NCBI GenBank assembly: GCA_023249475.1
Contig: JAHFCO010000009.1
Span: forward strand, 1 to 60,357
Source: Bacillota bacterium
GTDB taxonomy: Bacteria > Bacillota_I > Bacilli_A > Erysipelotrichales > Erysipelotrichaceae
Direction: 5' to 3'
DNA length: 60,357 bases
Shown here: positions 7,503 through 14,775 of the stretch, piece by piece
Position numbering within the stretch: the first letter of the stretch is position 1
Layout of the letters: each line of letters starts with the position of its first letter
Notes under the pieces: model-generated
What the model was told of the DNA's origin: nothing
What the model saw: only the letters and a program-made list of their open reading frames with translations
The model's database searches: none
Translations under genes and position numbers: made by a program

Positions 7503-8198
7503 CTACAAAGGTTTCTTCTTGATTTGGGCGAAATTCCGGGGATATCCCTTGGGTGTTTCACCGGTCTTCCTCAATACTATATTATAACGCAGGCCTGCGC
7601 TCGGCAGTACTTCCTTTTGGATTTCTTTTCTCTCCAGCCTCAACACTTCCATCGCATGGACGCTTTCCTGCAGTTCATCCATCCCCGAACTCCCCTTCAT
7701 CGCAATGACGATCCCGTCGGCTTTCACCAAGGGCGCACACAATTCAAGCAAGATCGGCAAGGCCGCGACAGCGCGTGCCGTCGCCGCGTCGTATCTTAGT
7801 TTACGGTTCACGAAATCCTCGGCGCGTTCATTGACGACGATAGCGTTCTTCAATCCGAGTTGTTTGACGACTTCGTTGAGGAAGGTGGTTCTCTTCCCGA
7901 TCGGTTCGACCATCGTCACCTTCAAGTCAGGCAGGGCGATCGCCAAGGGGATCGCCGGGAACCCGGCTCCCGATCCGACATCGACCAGACTCTTCGATTC
8001 CTGAAGTAGAGGAACCAGACAGAGACAATCCAGGAAATGCTTCTCACGCACTTCCTCGATCGCCGTGATGGCGGTCAGGTTCATGCGTTGATTCCATTCC
8101 GAAAGAAGTTCATGATAGCGATCCAGCATCGCGAATTGCGACGCGGTGAAAGGAATCTTACGTTGACCGAGGGCTTCGGCGAGTTCTGATTGATTCAT
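7503..8198 (-). CDS. rsmG: 16S rRNA (guanine527-N7)-methyltransferase
   Basis: The 231-residue protein is close to the usual 235-240. It has the RsmG/GidB features: NQRMNLTAI at about 36, KHFLDCL, SAM motif LVDVGSGAGFPAIPLAI (about 68-84), and TARAVA. It methylates G527 of 16S rRNA, and loss causes low-level streptomycin resistance in other bacteria. GGAGGAACGAC precedes the ATG. It heads the rsmG-noc-parA-parB operon (8-bp gap to noc). In related genomes mnmG lies directly upstream; here a 2.4-kb insert of plus-strand genes plus a thioredoxin gene intervenes. Confidence 0.95.
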   Translation of the reverse strand: MNQSELAEALGQRKIPFTASQFAMLDRYHELLSEWNQRMNLTAITAIEEVREKHFLDCLCLVPLLQESKSLVDVGSGAGFPAIPLAIALPDLKVTMVEPIGKRTTFLNEVVKQLGLKNAIVVNERAEDFVNRKLRYDAATARAVAALPILLELCAPLVKADGIVIAMKGSSGMDELQESVHAMEVLRLERKEIQKEVLPSAGLRYNIVLRKTGETPKGYPRNFAQIKKKPL

Positions 8199-8217
8199 GT
8201 CGTTCCTCCGTGTTGCT

Positions 8218-8246
8218 ATTTTATCATAGATGCCCCCCTAGCGTAA
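8218..8246 (-). promoter_or_regulatory. Promoter of rsmG-noc-parA-parB
   Basis: On the minus strand: -35 TTACGC, 17-bp spacer, -10 TAAAAT, 20 bp upstream of the rsmG start. The -35 lies inside the inverted repeat at 8230-8276. Confidence 0.5.
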
Positions 8247-8276
8247 GGGTGTATGCGTATTATCTTACGTGGGCAT
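8230..8276. repeat. Interrupted inverted repeat over the rsmG promoter
   Basis: Two nested arms pair: ATGCCC (8230-8235) with GGGCAT (8271-8276), and CGTAAG (8242-8247) with CTTACG (8264-8269), leaving an asymmetric 6/1 internal loop and a 16-nt apical loop. No T-tract follows, so it is not an intrinsic terminator. It covers the -35 of the rsmG promoter and could be a protein-binding site. Confidence 0.45.
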
Positions 8277-8352
8277 CGAACTGTACGTTTCTGTGGATTT
8301 GAACTTAAATCGATCTTCCCCAAGGTTTCAAGGGTCATCCCTCATTTTATCC

Positions 8353-8380
8353 TTGAACGCTTTTTGAATTGGGATACAAT
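8353..8380 (+). promoter_or_regulatory. Promoter of the tandem lipoprotein genes
   Basis: -35 TTGAAC, 16-bp spacer, -10 TACAAT, ending 22 bp before the ATG at 8403, which has GGGAGGAA upstream. Confidence 0.6.
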
Positions 8381-8402
8381 AAACTTATTGGGAGGAATTT
8401 CT

Positions 8403-9005
8403 ATGCGAAAATTCATCATTGTCTTCATCGTTGCTTTTATTCTGGTCTTGTCCGGCTGTCAATCTCAGAATGATCTTACCGAAATCACGAATCAGATCAA
8501 CGAAAACAAGGCGACCCTTCAGGCAAACACAAACAAAATGATTCAACTCGATGCTTTGCTGAAGGAAATGAAAGAAAAGGTCGACAGTTATATCCCTACG
8601 TTTCTAGAACGGGGTTCGGCGTTTTGCTGCGACACCGGGATCGAATATTATGATGAGGCGAAAGACCTGATGATCCTCACCCCGGCGTTAACCAACATCC
8701 GCATCGAATTCAAAGGGAAACTGCCGGTTCAGATCACGATGAACGAACAGAGAGGGTTGGTCCATTTCTATTTCAACGGGGAATTGGGAAGCGATGGAAA
8801 CATAACGAAAGAATTCATTCTCGGCTACGAAGCGGTAAGCAAACTTGCGCTTGAACGCGCCGGGATCAAAGATATCGTGCTTGACCTTGGAAACGGGATG
8901 GCTTTGGTGAGGGTGAATGGGGAACCTTCCAAACTGACCGGATCTTCGCTTAAAATCAGGGAAGACTTCGAGAAGCTGGTTTTCACCGTTACGCTCGGTA
9001 AGTAA
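8403..9005 (+). CDS. Lipoprotein of unknown function (tandem paralogue 1)
   Basis: The 200-residue protein starts MRKFIIVFIVAF with a lipobox LSGC at about residues 16-19, so the mature protein is predicted to be lipid-anchored outside the membrane. The open frame extends 50 codons upstream, but the ATG at 8403 has GGGAGGAA and gives the signal peptide. Residues about 24-60 are polar and helical (TNQINENKATLQANTNK), possibly coiled coil. The globular part has EYYDEAKDLMILTP and IEFKGKLP, repeated in the next gene (SYYDSARDVTIVTP and IEVEGQLP). I recognise no family. It is transcribed against the surrounding housekeeping genes. Confidence 0.8.
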   Translation: MRKFIIVFIVAFILVLSGCQSQNDLTEITNQINENKATLQANTNKMIQLDALLKEMKEKVDSYIPTFLERGSAFCCDTGIEYYDEAKDLMILTPALTNIRIEFKGKLPVQITMNEQRGLVHFYFNGELGSDGNITKEFILGYEAVSKLALERAGIKDIVLDLGNGMALVRVNGEPSKLTGSSLKIREDFEKLVFTVTLGK

Positions 9006-9007
9006 CC

Positions 9008-9574
9008 ATGAAGAACACGTCCATCGCAGTCGTCGTCCTTCTTCTACTCGTTTTCGGCGGTTGTACGCAAAAAGAGTCGGAAGAACTTACGAAATTGAAA
9101 TCCACGTTGGAGTCCCAACAATTTTCAATCGCCATTCAGGAAACGTCGATCAATGAAATGACGAGCGAAATCACCGAACTGGCGAATTTAACCGAGGTTT
9201 ATTTGGTTGATCATAGTGCATCCATTCTCGGTGAGAATTTTTCCTTATCTTATTATGACAGTGCGCGCGATGTCACGATCGTCACCCCGACCAAAATCAA
9301 TGTCCAGATCGAAGTCGAAGGACAATTACCGGAATATGTCTTCGTTTCGGAAACGGATACGAGTATCGATTTCTTCTTCCATGATGCCTCGAAGATCGAA
9401 TTCATCACGGGGTATGCGGTCTATTCTAAAGAAGCCACCAGCGGGGTTGATCTTGGAAGTGGATATATCCTTGCGAGTACGCGGATCATCTGGACGGATC
9501 TCAATGAAGACCAAATGAAGTTACGCGATGAGTTCGCGGGTCGTAAATTCACCATTATTGTGAATCATGATTAG
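9008..9574 (+). CDS. Lipoprotein of unknown function (tandem paralogue 2)
   Basis: The 188-residue protein has a signal peptide with lipobox FGGC (about 16-19), a polar helical stretch (SEELTKLKSTLESQQ) and the same globular core as its upstream neighbour (SYYDSARDVTIVTP, IEVEGQLP, a hydrophobic FITGYAVYSK segment against FILGYEAVSK). It starts 2 bp after the stop of paralogue 1 with only a poor Shine-Dalgarno, so it is probably translationally coupled. The pair is a diverged tandem duplication. Function unknown; the role is presumably at the outer face of the membrane. Confidence 0.8.
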   Translation: MKNTSIAVVVLLLLVFGGCTQKESEELTKLKSTLESQQFSIAIQETSINEMTSEITELANLTEVYLVDHSASILGENFSLSYYDSARDVTIVTPTKINVQIEVEGQLPEYVFVSETDTSIDFFFHDASKIEFITGYAVYSKEATSGVDLGSGYILASTRIIWTDLNEDQMKLRDEFAGRKFTIIVNHD

Positions 9575-9614
9575 TACGAATTTCATGTAAGTTAATCAAC
9601 CAAAGGAGAAACCT

Positions 9615-10103
9615 ATGTCGAAAACCGCTTTATTGATCGTGGATATGCAGAAGAATTGTAAAACCAATGCATCGTCGACCGATTCATTTCTCTCCGCCGT
9701 CGCCTACATCAATGAAGTAAGCAAGATCTTCCGATCGAAGAGCTTACCGGTCGTGATCATTCAAGATTTAGAAGACGCCGGACCGGGGGAAGAAGGATTC
9801 GATTGTGTCGACGAGTTGATCGTGGAAGAATCAGACTTCCATATCCACAAACGATTCAGTAATTCTTTCTGGCAAACCGAACTGGATACCTTGCTTCGAT
9901 CACAGGATGTGGATAGTGTAGTGGTGAGTGGATTCGCCGCAGAGTATTGTGTTCTCTTTACCTACAACGGTGCGGTCGAGCGGGGCTATTCCACCTTCTT
10001 GCTTCAACATGGAATCGCCGGGGTTCATGAAGAAGAGATCGAACGAATCCAACAGCTTCGACCGGTGGTTTCATACAACGCACTCGGATACTTCCTTAAG
10101 TAA
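9615..10103 (+). CDS. Isochorismatase-family cysteine hydrolase
   Basis: The 162-residue protein has the Asp-Lys-Cys triad of the family: D10 in LLIVDMQK, the lysine in IHKRFSNSFW (about 77), and the cysteine in AAEYCVLF (about 117), plus the cis-peptide region VVSGFAAE just before it. Members are cytoplasmic amidases such as nicotinamidase, pyrazinamidase and N-carbamoyl hydrolases. The substrate cannot be assigned here; nicotinamidases usually carry a Zn-binding DxHxxH motif, which I do not see. CAAAGGAG precedes the ATG. It lies 40 bp after the lipoprotein pair and may be co-transcribed. Confidence 0.88.
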   Translation: MSKTALLIVDMQKNCKTNASSTDSFLSAVAYINEVSKIFRSKSLPVVIIQDLEDAGPGEEGFDCVDELIVEESDFHIHKRFSNSFWQTELDTLLRSQDVDSVVVSGFAAEYCVLFTYNGAVERGYSTFLLQHGIAGVHEEEIERIQQLRPVVSYNALGYFLK

Positions 10104-10111
10104 TCGAAAAG

Positions 10112-10142
10112 AAAAGAAATCCCGTGGTTCGGGATTTCTTTT
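10112..10142. terminator. Bidirectional terminator between the cysteine hydrolase and thioredoxin genes
   Basis: A 13-bp perfect stem AAAAGAAATCCCG (10112-10124) pairs with 10130-10142 around a 5-nt loop, with A/T-rich ends on both sides. It serves the two convergent genes. Confidence 0.85.
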
Positions 10143-10467
10143 ACGATAGGAGATCAAGGATCCGTTGGATCTTGTTGAAATCGATGAAGCGGCTTTCACG
10201 CAGCACTTCTTTTCCTTCGTGGAACACAAGGATGGTCGGTACGGTGAACACATTGTTTTGGGCGGCGATGTCGGGATGCATCGATCCATCGATCTTTAGA
10301 AGAGGAAAAGCATAGTTCGAACTGAGTTCCGTCAATTTCGGAAACACCGCCTTACAGACATTGCATGTCGGTGTGGTGAAATAAAGGATCGCCGTGGGTT
10401 GGGCGTTGATGTTGTCCGCAAAATCCTGAGGGCTTTTTATCGATTTAAGTCGTGTTGTTTCAATCAT
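10141..10467 (-). CDS. Thioredoxin-like protein
   Basis: The 108-residue single-domain thioredoxin fold carries the redox motif CNVC in TTPTCNVCK (about 35-42) and the cis-proline in FTVPTILVF. Thioredoxins reduce protein disulfides in the cytoplasm. The active-site dipeptide Asn-Val differs from the Gly-Pro of classical TrxA and is closer to YtpP-like proteins. The frame runs 4 codons upstream to a TTG, but that TTG overlaps the TTGGAG Shine-Dalgarno, so the ATG at 10465-10467 is preferred. The whole upstream region consists of two promoter-terminator modules, the nearer one ending 9 bp before the start codon. Confidence 0.85.
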   Translation of the reverse strand: MIETTRLKSIKSPQDFADNINAQPTAILYFTTPTCNVCKAVFPKLTELSSNYAFPLLKIDGSMHPDIAAQNNVFTVPTILVFHEGKEVLRESRFIDFNKIQRILDLLS

Positions 10468-10475
10468 ACGTTTCT

Positions 10476-10545
10476 CCAAGGAAAAAGAGGCACCGCGGCC
10501 TCTTTATCATGATTCAAGTATGCCATCGAACCTTTAATTCTTCAA
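10476..10545 (-). repeat. Promoter-terminator module, copy 1 (adjacent to the thioredoxin gene)
   Basis: On the minus strand: -35 TTGAAG (10540-10545), 17-bp spacer, -10 CATACT (10517-10522), then about 6 nt to an ATG (10508-10510). An 8-bp stem AAAGAGGC/GCCTCTTT (10498-10505 with 10484-10491) follows, with a 6-nt loop and TTTTT. The segment 10476-10520 is repeated with one mismatch at 10577-10621. The predicted product is an RNA of about 30 nt, unless the terminator is suppressed to express the thioredoxin gene immediately downstream. Confidence 0.6.
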
Positions 10546-10576
10546 CTGATTTGCCCAAGAAGTTTTCTTGATTCGA

Positions 10577-10646
10577 CCAAGGAAAAAGAGGCACCGCGGC
10601 CTCTTTATCATGATTGAAGTATACGATAGATGCTTTGATGTTTCAA
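10577..10646 (-). repeat. Promoter-terminator module, copy 2 (adjacent to mnmG)
   Basis: On the minus strand: -35 TTGAAA (10641-10646, overlapping the mnmG stop), 17-bp spacer, -10 TATACT (10618-10623), ATG at 10609-10611, then the same hairpin (10599-10606 with 10585-10592) and T-tract as copy 1. It is offset from copy 1 by 101 bp. The hairpin also serves as the mnmG terminator. Confidence 0.6.
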
Positions 10647-12514
10647 GTATTATGACCGCCCTTTTGTTTCTGTCCGATCACCATCGCCAGTACGGCGATA
10701 TCGGCCGGATTGACACCGGAAATCCGGCTCGCTTGGCCAACGGTTAATGGTCGGATCGCCGTCAGTTTCTGTCGGCCTTCCAGGGAAAGGTGGTCCATCG
10801 CATGATAATCCAGCTCTTCCGGGAGTTTCAGATCTTCCATCGCTTTTAAACGTTCTGCTTCTTTTTTCGCTTTGACGATGTATCCTTGATACTTCACTTC
10901 GATCTCCACATGGTTGAGAACTTCCTCGTCGACCATCGAAAGATCCATAAGCGGTTTTAAATCATCGAGTTTTATGTTGGGACGTTTGAGTAGGTCTTCC
11001 GCCAACATCCCTTCGATCGAGGGTTCATACCCGTGATTCGCTAGAATCGCGTTGAGTGTTTCACTTCGCGGGAACCGCGTCGTTTTTAAGCGTTCGACCA
11101 ATTCGTTGCGTTGTCTTGTGGCTTCTTCGTATAAGCCGTATCTTTCATCATCCAATAGCCCGATGTCCCTTCCGATCTGGGAGAGCCGTTGTTCGGCATT
11201 GTCATGGCGAAGCAAGAGTCGGTATTCCGCACGGCTTGTTAAGAGTCGGTAGGGTTCTTTGGTGCCTTTGGTGACCAGATCATCGATCATGACCCCGATG
11301 TAGGCTTCATCCCGCTTCAAGATGACCGGGTCTTTCCCCTGGATCCATCGTGCCGCGTTGATGCCTGCCATCAATCCTTGTCCGGCGGCTTCTTCATAGC
11401 CCGAAGTGCCGTTGATTTGCCCTGCGCAATAGAAACCTTCCATATCCTTCACTTTGAGGTCGGCCGTTAATTGTAGCGGGTCGATCGCATCGTATTCGAT
11501 CGCATAGGCGTACTTGTCGATGACACACTGTTCCATTCCCGGTAAACTCCTCAACATCTCGTCTTGGACGTCATGCGGGAGCGAGGTGGAGAACCCTTGG
11601 ATGTAGGTGGTGTCGAGCTCGAGGGATTCCGGTTCAAGGAAGATCTGATGACGTTCCTTATCGGAGAAACGGACGAGTTTGTCTTCGATCGACGGACAAT
11701 ACCGTGGACCGACCCCTTCCACCAAGCCGGAATACATCGCGCTGCGTTTGATGTTGAGCTTGATGATCCGGTGGGTTTCGGGTTGGGTATAGATCAAGTA
11801 ACAGGGGACCTGTTCTTTAATGACGTTTTCTTTCTTGGTTAGAGAGGAAAAATGGATGAATTCTTCATCCCCGGGTTGAATCAACCCTTTCGAGAAATCG
11901 ATCGAGTTTGTTTTGATTCGAGCCGGTGTCCCGGTCTTCAATCTAAACGTACGCAATCCGGCATCACGGAGGGATTGCGATAGATTCTTCGTCGTCTTCT
12001 GATTCTCCGGTCCGCTTTCCGTCGCCGTATTCCCGACCAGGATCTTTGCGGACATATAGGTCCCCGACGTCAGAACCAATGCTTTGCAGGGTAGGATTTC
12101 CTGGTTCCCCAAGCGAAGTCCGACCACTTTCTTCTCTTCGAAAAGGATCTCTTCCGCCATCGCTTCGACCACGGTCAGATTCTCGGTATGATTGACGATT
12201 CGTCCCATCTCGCGGGAGTAGGCGATTTTATCGGACTGGACACGTAAACATTGGACACCCGGTCCCTTGTTTGTGTTCAGCATCTTGAATTGTAATGCCG
12301 TCGCATCGGCGACGATCCCCATCTGTCCACCCAACGCATCGATCTCACGAACGACGATCCCTTTCGCGGGACCCCCGACGGAAGGATTGCAGGGCATGAT
12401 GGCGATCCTGTCTTTATTCATTGTTACAAGGGCGGTCTTTACACCCATACGGGCACACGCCAGCGCGGCTTCGACACCCGCATGACCCGCACCGACGACC
12501 AATACATCAAACAT
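10643..12514 (-). CDS. mnmG: tRNA uridine-5-carboxymethylaminomethyl modification enzyme MnmG
   Basis: The 623-residue protein has the FAD-binding start MFDVLVVGAGHAGVEAA, NPSVGGPAKG, the CAGQINGTSGYEEAAGQG motif and the C-terminal helical motif RISGVNPADIAVL. MnmG uses FAD, NADH and folate, with MnmE, to modify wobble uridine 34. The ATG at 12512-12514 follows AAAGGAGGG; the frame's 7-codon upstream extension lacks support. An extended -10 (TGTTAAAAT) lies at 12538-12546 on this strand. The usual neighbours mnmE and rsmG are not adjacent. Confidence 0.96.
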   Translation of the reverse strand: MFDVLVVGAGHAGVEAALACARMGVKTALVTMNKDRIAIMPCNPSVGGPAKGIVVREIDALGGQMGIVADATALQFKMLNTNKGPGVQCLRVQSDKIAYSREMGRIVNHTENLTVVEAMAEEILFEEKKVVGLRLGNQEILPCKALVLTSGTYMSAKILVGNTATESGPENQKTTKNLSQSLRDAGLRTFRLKTGTPARIKTNSIDFSKGLIQPGDEEFIHFSSLTKKENVIKEQVPCYLIYTQPETHRIIKLNIKRSAMYSGLVEGVGPRYCPSIEDKLVRFSDKERHQIFLEPESLELDTTYIQGFSTSLPHDVQDEMLRSLPGMEQCVIDKYAYAIEYDAIDPLQLTADLKVKDMEGFYCAGQINGTSGYEEAAGQGLMAGINAARWIQGKDPVILKRDEAYIGVMIDDLVTKGTKEPYRLLTSRAEYRLLLRHDNAEQRLSQIGRDIGLLDDERYGLYEEATRQRNELVERLKTTRFPRSETLNAILANHGYEPSIEGMLAEDLLKRPNIKLDDLKPLMDLSMVDEEVLNHVEIEVKYQGYIVKAKKEAERLKAMEDLKLPEELDYHAMDHLSLEGRQKLTAIRPLTVGQASRISGVNPADIAVLAMVIGQKQKGGHNT

Positions 12515-12631
12515 AGTTCGCCCTCCTTTGCCCACTTATTTTAACATACCCTGTCAAATTGGGGGAATTCGATGACCTCGCTTCGATATGCGTCTGAAAA
12601 AGTGCTACACTAATGGATATGGAGGAAGAGT

Positions 12632-13513
12632 ATGACAACCTACGATCAAAAAACACTGGACGTTCTGCGCAAGATGCAGGACGGGGAAATGACGGAACAT
12701 TATGTTTACAGTGCGTTGGCGAACCGCTTGAAAGAAGGCGACCCCAACAAGGCGATCTTACAGCGGATCGCCAATGAAGAGAAAGGGCATAGCAATCTTT
12801 GGAAACGACACACCAAGACGGAAGCGAAAGTGGACCACCTTCGCATCGCCTGGTTTAAAGCCTTGAGTCGGATTTTCGGATTCACCTTCACTTTGAAATT
12901 GATGGAGAAGGGGGAAGACCAAGCCAACGATGTCTATCAGGAAATCGCGAAGACCTTCCCGGAAGCGACCCGCGTCGCCGAAGATGAACAAGCCCACGAG
13001 AAAGACCTCTTGGGGATGTTGGATGAGGAGAGATTGCGTTATGTCGGTTCGATGGTGCTGGGTCTCAACGATGCGCTTGTTGAATTGACCGGGACCTTGG
13101 CCGGTTTAAGCTTCGCATTACAGAACACGAAAATCATCGCATTGAGCGGATTGATCACCGGGATTTCCGCGACACTATCAATGATGAGCAGCGAATATCT
13201 CTCGGCACGCAGCGAAGGGGCCCAACATCCATTGAAAGCCGCATCCTATACCGGCATCATGTATATCGCGGCCGTCGTCATGTTGGTGCTGCCGTATCTG
13301 ATTTTCCCCGCAAACCAATACCTCTATGCCTTGCTGAGTATGTTGGTGATCGTCATCCTGATCATCTTCATCTTCACCTACTACGTCTCCGTCGCGCAGG
13401 ATCTGCCGTTCAAGAAACGTTTCGTGGAAATGGCCGCGATTTCGCTGACGGTCGCCACGATCGCCTTCATCATCGGGATCATCGTCAAACAGTTCTTGGG
13501 AATCGAAGTCTAA
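12632..13513 (+). CDS. Membrane ferritin-like/VIT1 iron (manganese) transporter
   Basis: The 293-residue protein fuses an N-terminal rubrerythrin/ferritin-like four-helix domain (about 1-140; E and H ligands in DGEMTEHY, ANEEKGHSNLW, AEDEQAHEKDL) to a C-terminal VIT1/CCC1 membrane domain with about five helices (GLNDALVELTGTLAGLSFAL, MMSSEYLSARSE). This architecture is the Er-VIT1/MbfA type, which senses or oxidises Fe2+ in the cytoplasm and exports it, protecting against iron and peroxide stress. GGAGGAAGAGT precedes the ATG. It stands alone between divergent mnmG and a convergent methyltransferase gene. No Fur-type box was seen at its own promoter. Confidence 0.88.
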   Translation: MTTYDQKTLDVLRKMQDGEMTEHYVYSALANRLKEGDPNKAILQRIANEEKGHSNLWKRHTKTEAKVDHLRIAWFKALSRIFGFTFTLKLMEKGEDQANDVYQEIAKTFPEATRVAEDEQAHEKDLLGMLDEERLRYVGSMVLGLNDALVELTGTLAGLSFALQNTKIIALSGLITGISATLSMMSSEYLSARSEGAQHPLKAASYTGIMYIAAVVMLVLPYLIFPANQYLYALLSMLVIVILIIFIFTYYVSVAQDLPFKKRFVEMAAISLTVATIAFIIGIIVKQFLGIEV

Positions 13514-13515
13514 AA

Positions 13516-13543
13516 AGAAAATCGGAGTCATTCCGATTTTTTT
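13516..13543. terminator. Bidirectional terminator between VIT1 and methyltransferase genes
   Basis: The stem AAATCGGA (13519-13526) pairs with TCCGATTT (13532-13539), with a 5-nt loop. T-tract on the plus strand and A-rich upstream side for the minus strand. Confidence 0.8.
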
Positions 13544-14291
13544 ATACTTTGCGTGCAACGATGATGAATCGGTATTCCGTACTTTGGATATAGCCTTTCT
13601 CATCCATCAGCGCTTGAAGCGCTTCAAGTCGAGGAAGATACGCATCGACACTGAATCCCGGGAATTCCCAGGGGATGTTTCTCGCATAGAACACGACGGC
13701 ACCGACATCGAAGAACTTTAGATTCAGCGAAGCTTCCTGATATGTCTCGACGCTAAACCCCGCTTCGATGAAGGTTGTCTTTTGGGATGAGCCGCTGAAG
13801 TCCGCATATTCGCTCAGAAACTCCGGCATGAACCATCGTGAGAGTTCTTCGTTGTTTCTCCCGCCGACTTGTTGGGTGATGAACCATCCGCCGGGTTTCA
13901 ACACCCTCATCACTTCATGGATGTCATAGGCTTCATGGCGGTCGATCACCACGTCGAAATAAGCGTTTGGGTAATCAAGATGGTTGGTTTCATCCACCCC
14001 TTTGACCGTGATCCCTAACGGCTCCAATTTATGCTTACAGATTTCCAAATTCGGGGGATACCCTTCGGTGACACTGGTCAATTCAAAGGGATGATTCAGC
14101 GTAAGAAGAAACTCGCCACCGCCCGTCCCGAGATCCAATAAACGGTCGGTCGGTTTGAGATGTTTTTTGACTTCCGCCATATACTCCCAGGGGATCGCTT
14201 CGCTCTCCCACCGACCGTCGAGGATGGAAAAATCCCATCCCTCGATGCTTTTTCGTTCTTCTTCCAACCAGATTTCGTGGTACTTTTCCAT
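13542..14291 (-). CDS. Class I SAM-dependent methyltransferase
   Basis: The 249-residue protein has motif I LLDLGTGGGE (about 51-60), an acidic motif II region (SVTEGYPP), FDVVIDRHEAYD as motif IV, and VMRVLKPGGWF as the post-motif. This is a methyltransferase-11-type Rossmann fold. Substrate unknown; the gene resembles stand-alone small-molecule or rRNA-type methyltransferases of Bacillota, but no diagnostic substrate domain is visible. It is divergent from the GntR operon and shares a 109-bp intergenic region with it. Confidence 0.8.
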   Translation of the reverse strand: MEKYHEIWLEEERKSIEGWDFSILDGRWESEAIPWEYMAEVKKHLKPTDRLLDLGTGGGEFLLTLNHPFELTSVTEGYPPNLEICKHKLEPLGITVKGVDETNHLDYPNAYFDVVIDRHEAYDIHEVMRVLKPGGWFITQQVGGRNNEELSRWFMPEFLSEYADFSGSSQKTTFIEAGFSVETYQEASLNLKFFDVGAVVFYARNIPWEFPGFSVDAYLPRLEALQALMDEKGYIQSTEYRFIIVARKV

Positions 14292-14338
14292 ATTCGCTCC
14301 GTTTTCATCATTGTATCACACGCTTATTATCAAATCGA

Positions 14339-14367
14339 TTGACAATATGCCGTTGCCGTACTACTGT
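14339..14367 (+). promoter_or_regulatory. Promoter of the GntR-ABC operon
   Basis: -35 TTGACA (perfect), 17-bp spacer, -10 TACTGT. Transcription should start near 14374, 27 bp before the ATG. Confidence 0.7.
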
Positions 14368-14387
14368 ATTAGTGTAGATAGTACAGT
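14363..14387 (+). promoter_or_regulatory. Probable operator of the GntR/YtrA-type repressor
   Basis: The inverted repeat ACTGTA (14363-14368), 13 bp, TACAGT (14382-14387) overlaps the -10 and the predicted start of transcription. That is the position expected for autorepression by the regulator encoded just downstream. Confidence 0.55.
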
Positions 14388-14400
14388 TGGGAGGTACACT

Positions 14401-14775
14401 ATGATCGCACTCAACCAAACCAGTCGTACGCCCATCTACCAGCAAATCCGTGAACAGGTGCTGGCACAGATCGCGTGCGGGCTATTGTCTCCTCATCAAC
14501 AACTACCCGGTGTCCGAAGTATGGCGATCGATTTGGGGATCAACCCCAATACGGTCATGAAAGCCTATGTGGAACTGGAACGCGAGGGATTCATCTATTC
14601 CGTCGCAGGAAAAGGCTCGTATGTCAGCGAACCCAACGGGGATGTTTCCGTGATCCGCCAGGAAAAATTGGCGGAAGTCAGGGAAGTCCTTTCGAAACTT
14701 CGCCCCTATGGCATAACGAAAGAAGAAATCATGAAGTTAGTCGAATTGATGTATCGTGAGGAGGAAACCCGATGA
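14401..14775 (+). CDS. GntR-family (YtrA subfamily) transcriptional regulator
   Basis: The 124-residue protein starts with PIYQQIREQVLAQIACGLLSPHQQLPGVRSMAIDLGINPNT-type sequence: the GntR winged helix (about 10-75), followed by a short two-helix tail of about 45 residues rather than a ligand-binding domain. This is the YtrA subfamily, whose members repress linked ABC transporter genes. The open frame runs 82 codons further upstream, through the promoter, but the ATG at 14401 is preceded by GGGAGG and begins the family sequence. It overlaps the ABC ATPase start by 4 bp (ATGA). Confidence 0.92.
   Translation: MIALNQTSRTPIYQQIREQVLAQIACGLLSPHQQLPGVRSMAIDLGINPNTVMKAYVELEREGFIYSVAGKGSYVSEPNGDVSVIRQEKLAEVREVLSKLRPYGITKEEIMKLVELMYREEETR

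Noticed and set aside
8253-8402. Upstream in-frame extension of the first lipoprotein
   Set aside because: It would bury the signal peptide 50 residues inside the protein and runs through the promoter; the ATG at 8403 has a good Shine-Dalgarno.
10476-10621. CRISPR-like direct repeat
   Set aside because: Only two copies, no third repeat or cas genes, and each copy is better explained as a promoter plus terminator.
12556-12575. A TTGACA in the mnmG upstream region as -35
   Set aside because: It is only 8 bp from the TAAAAT, too close to work; the extended -10 (TGTTAAAAT) is the more likely element.
13653-13670. Possible Noc-binding site (TCCCGGGA core)
   Set aside because: About 10 of 14 positions match and it is an isolated hit inside a coding region; short palindromes occur by chance.
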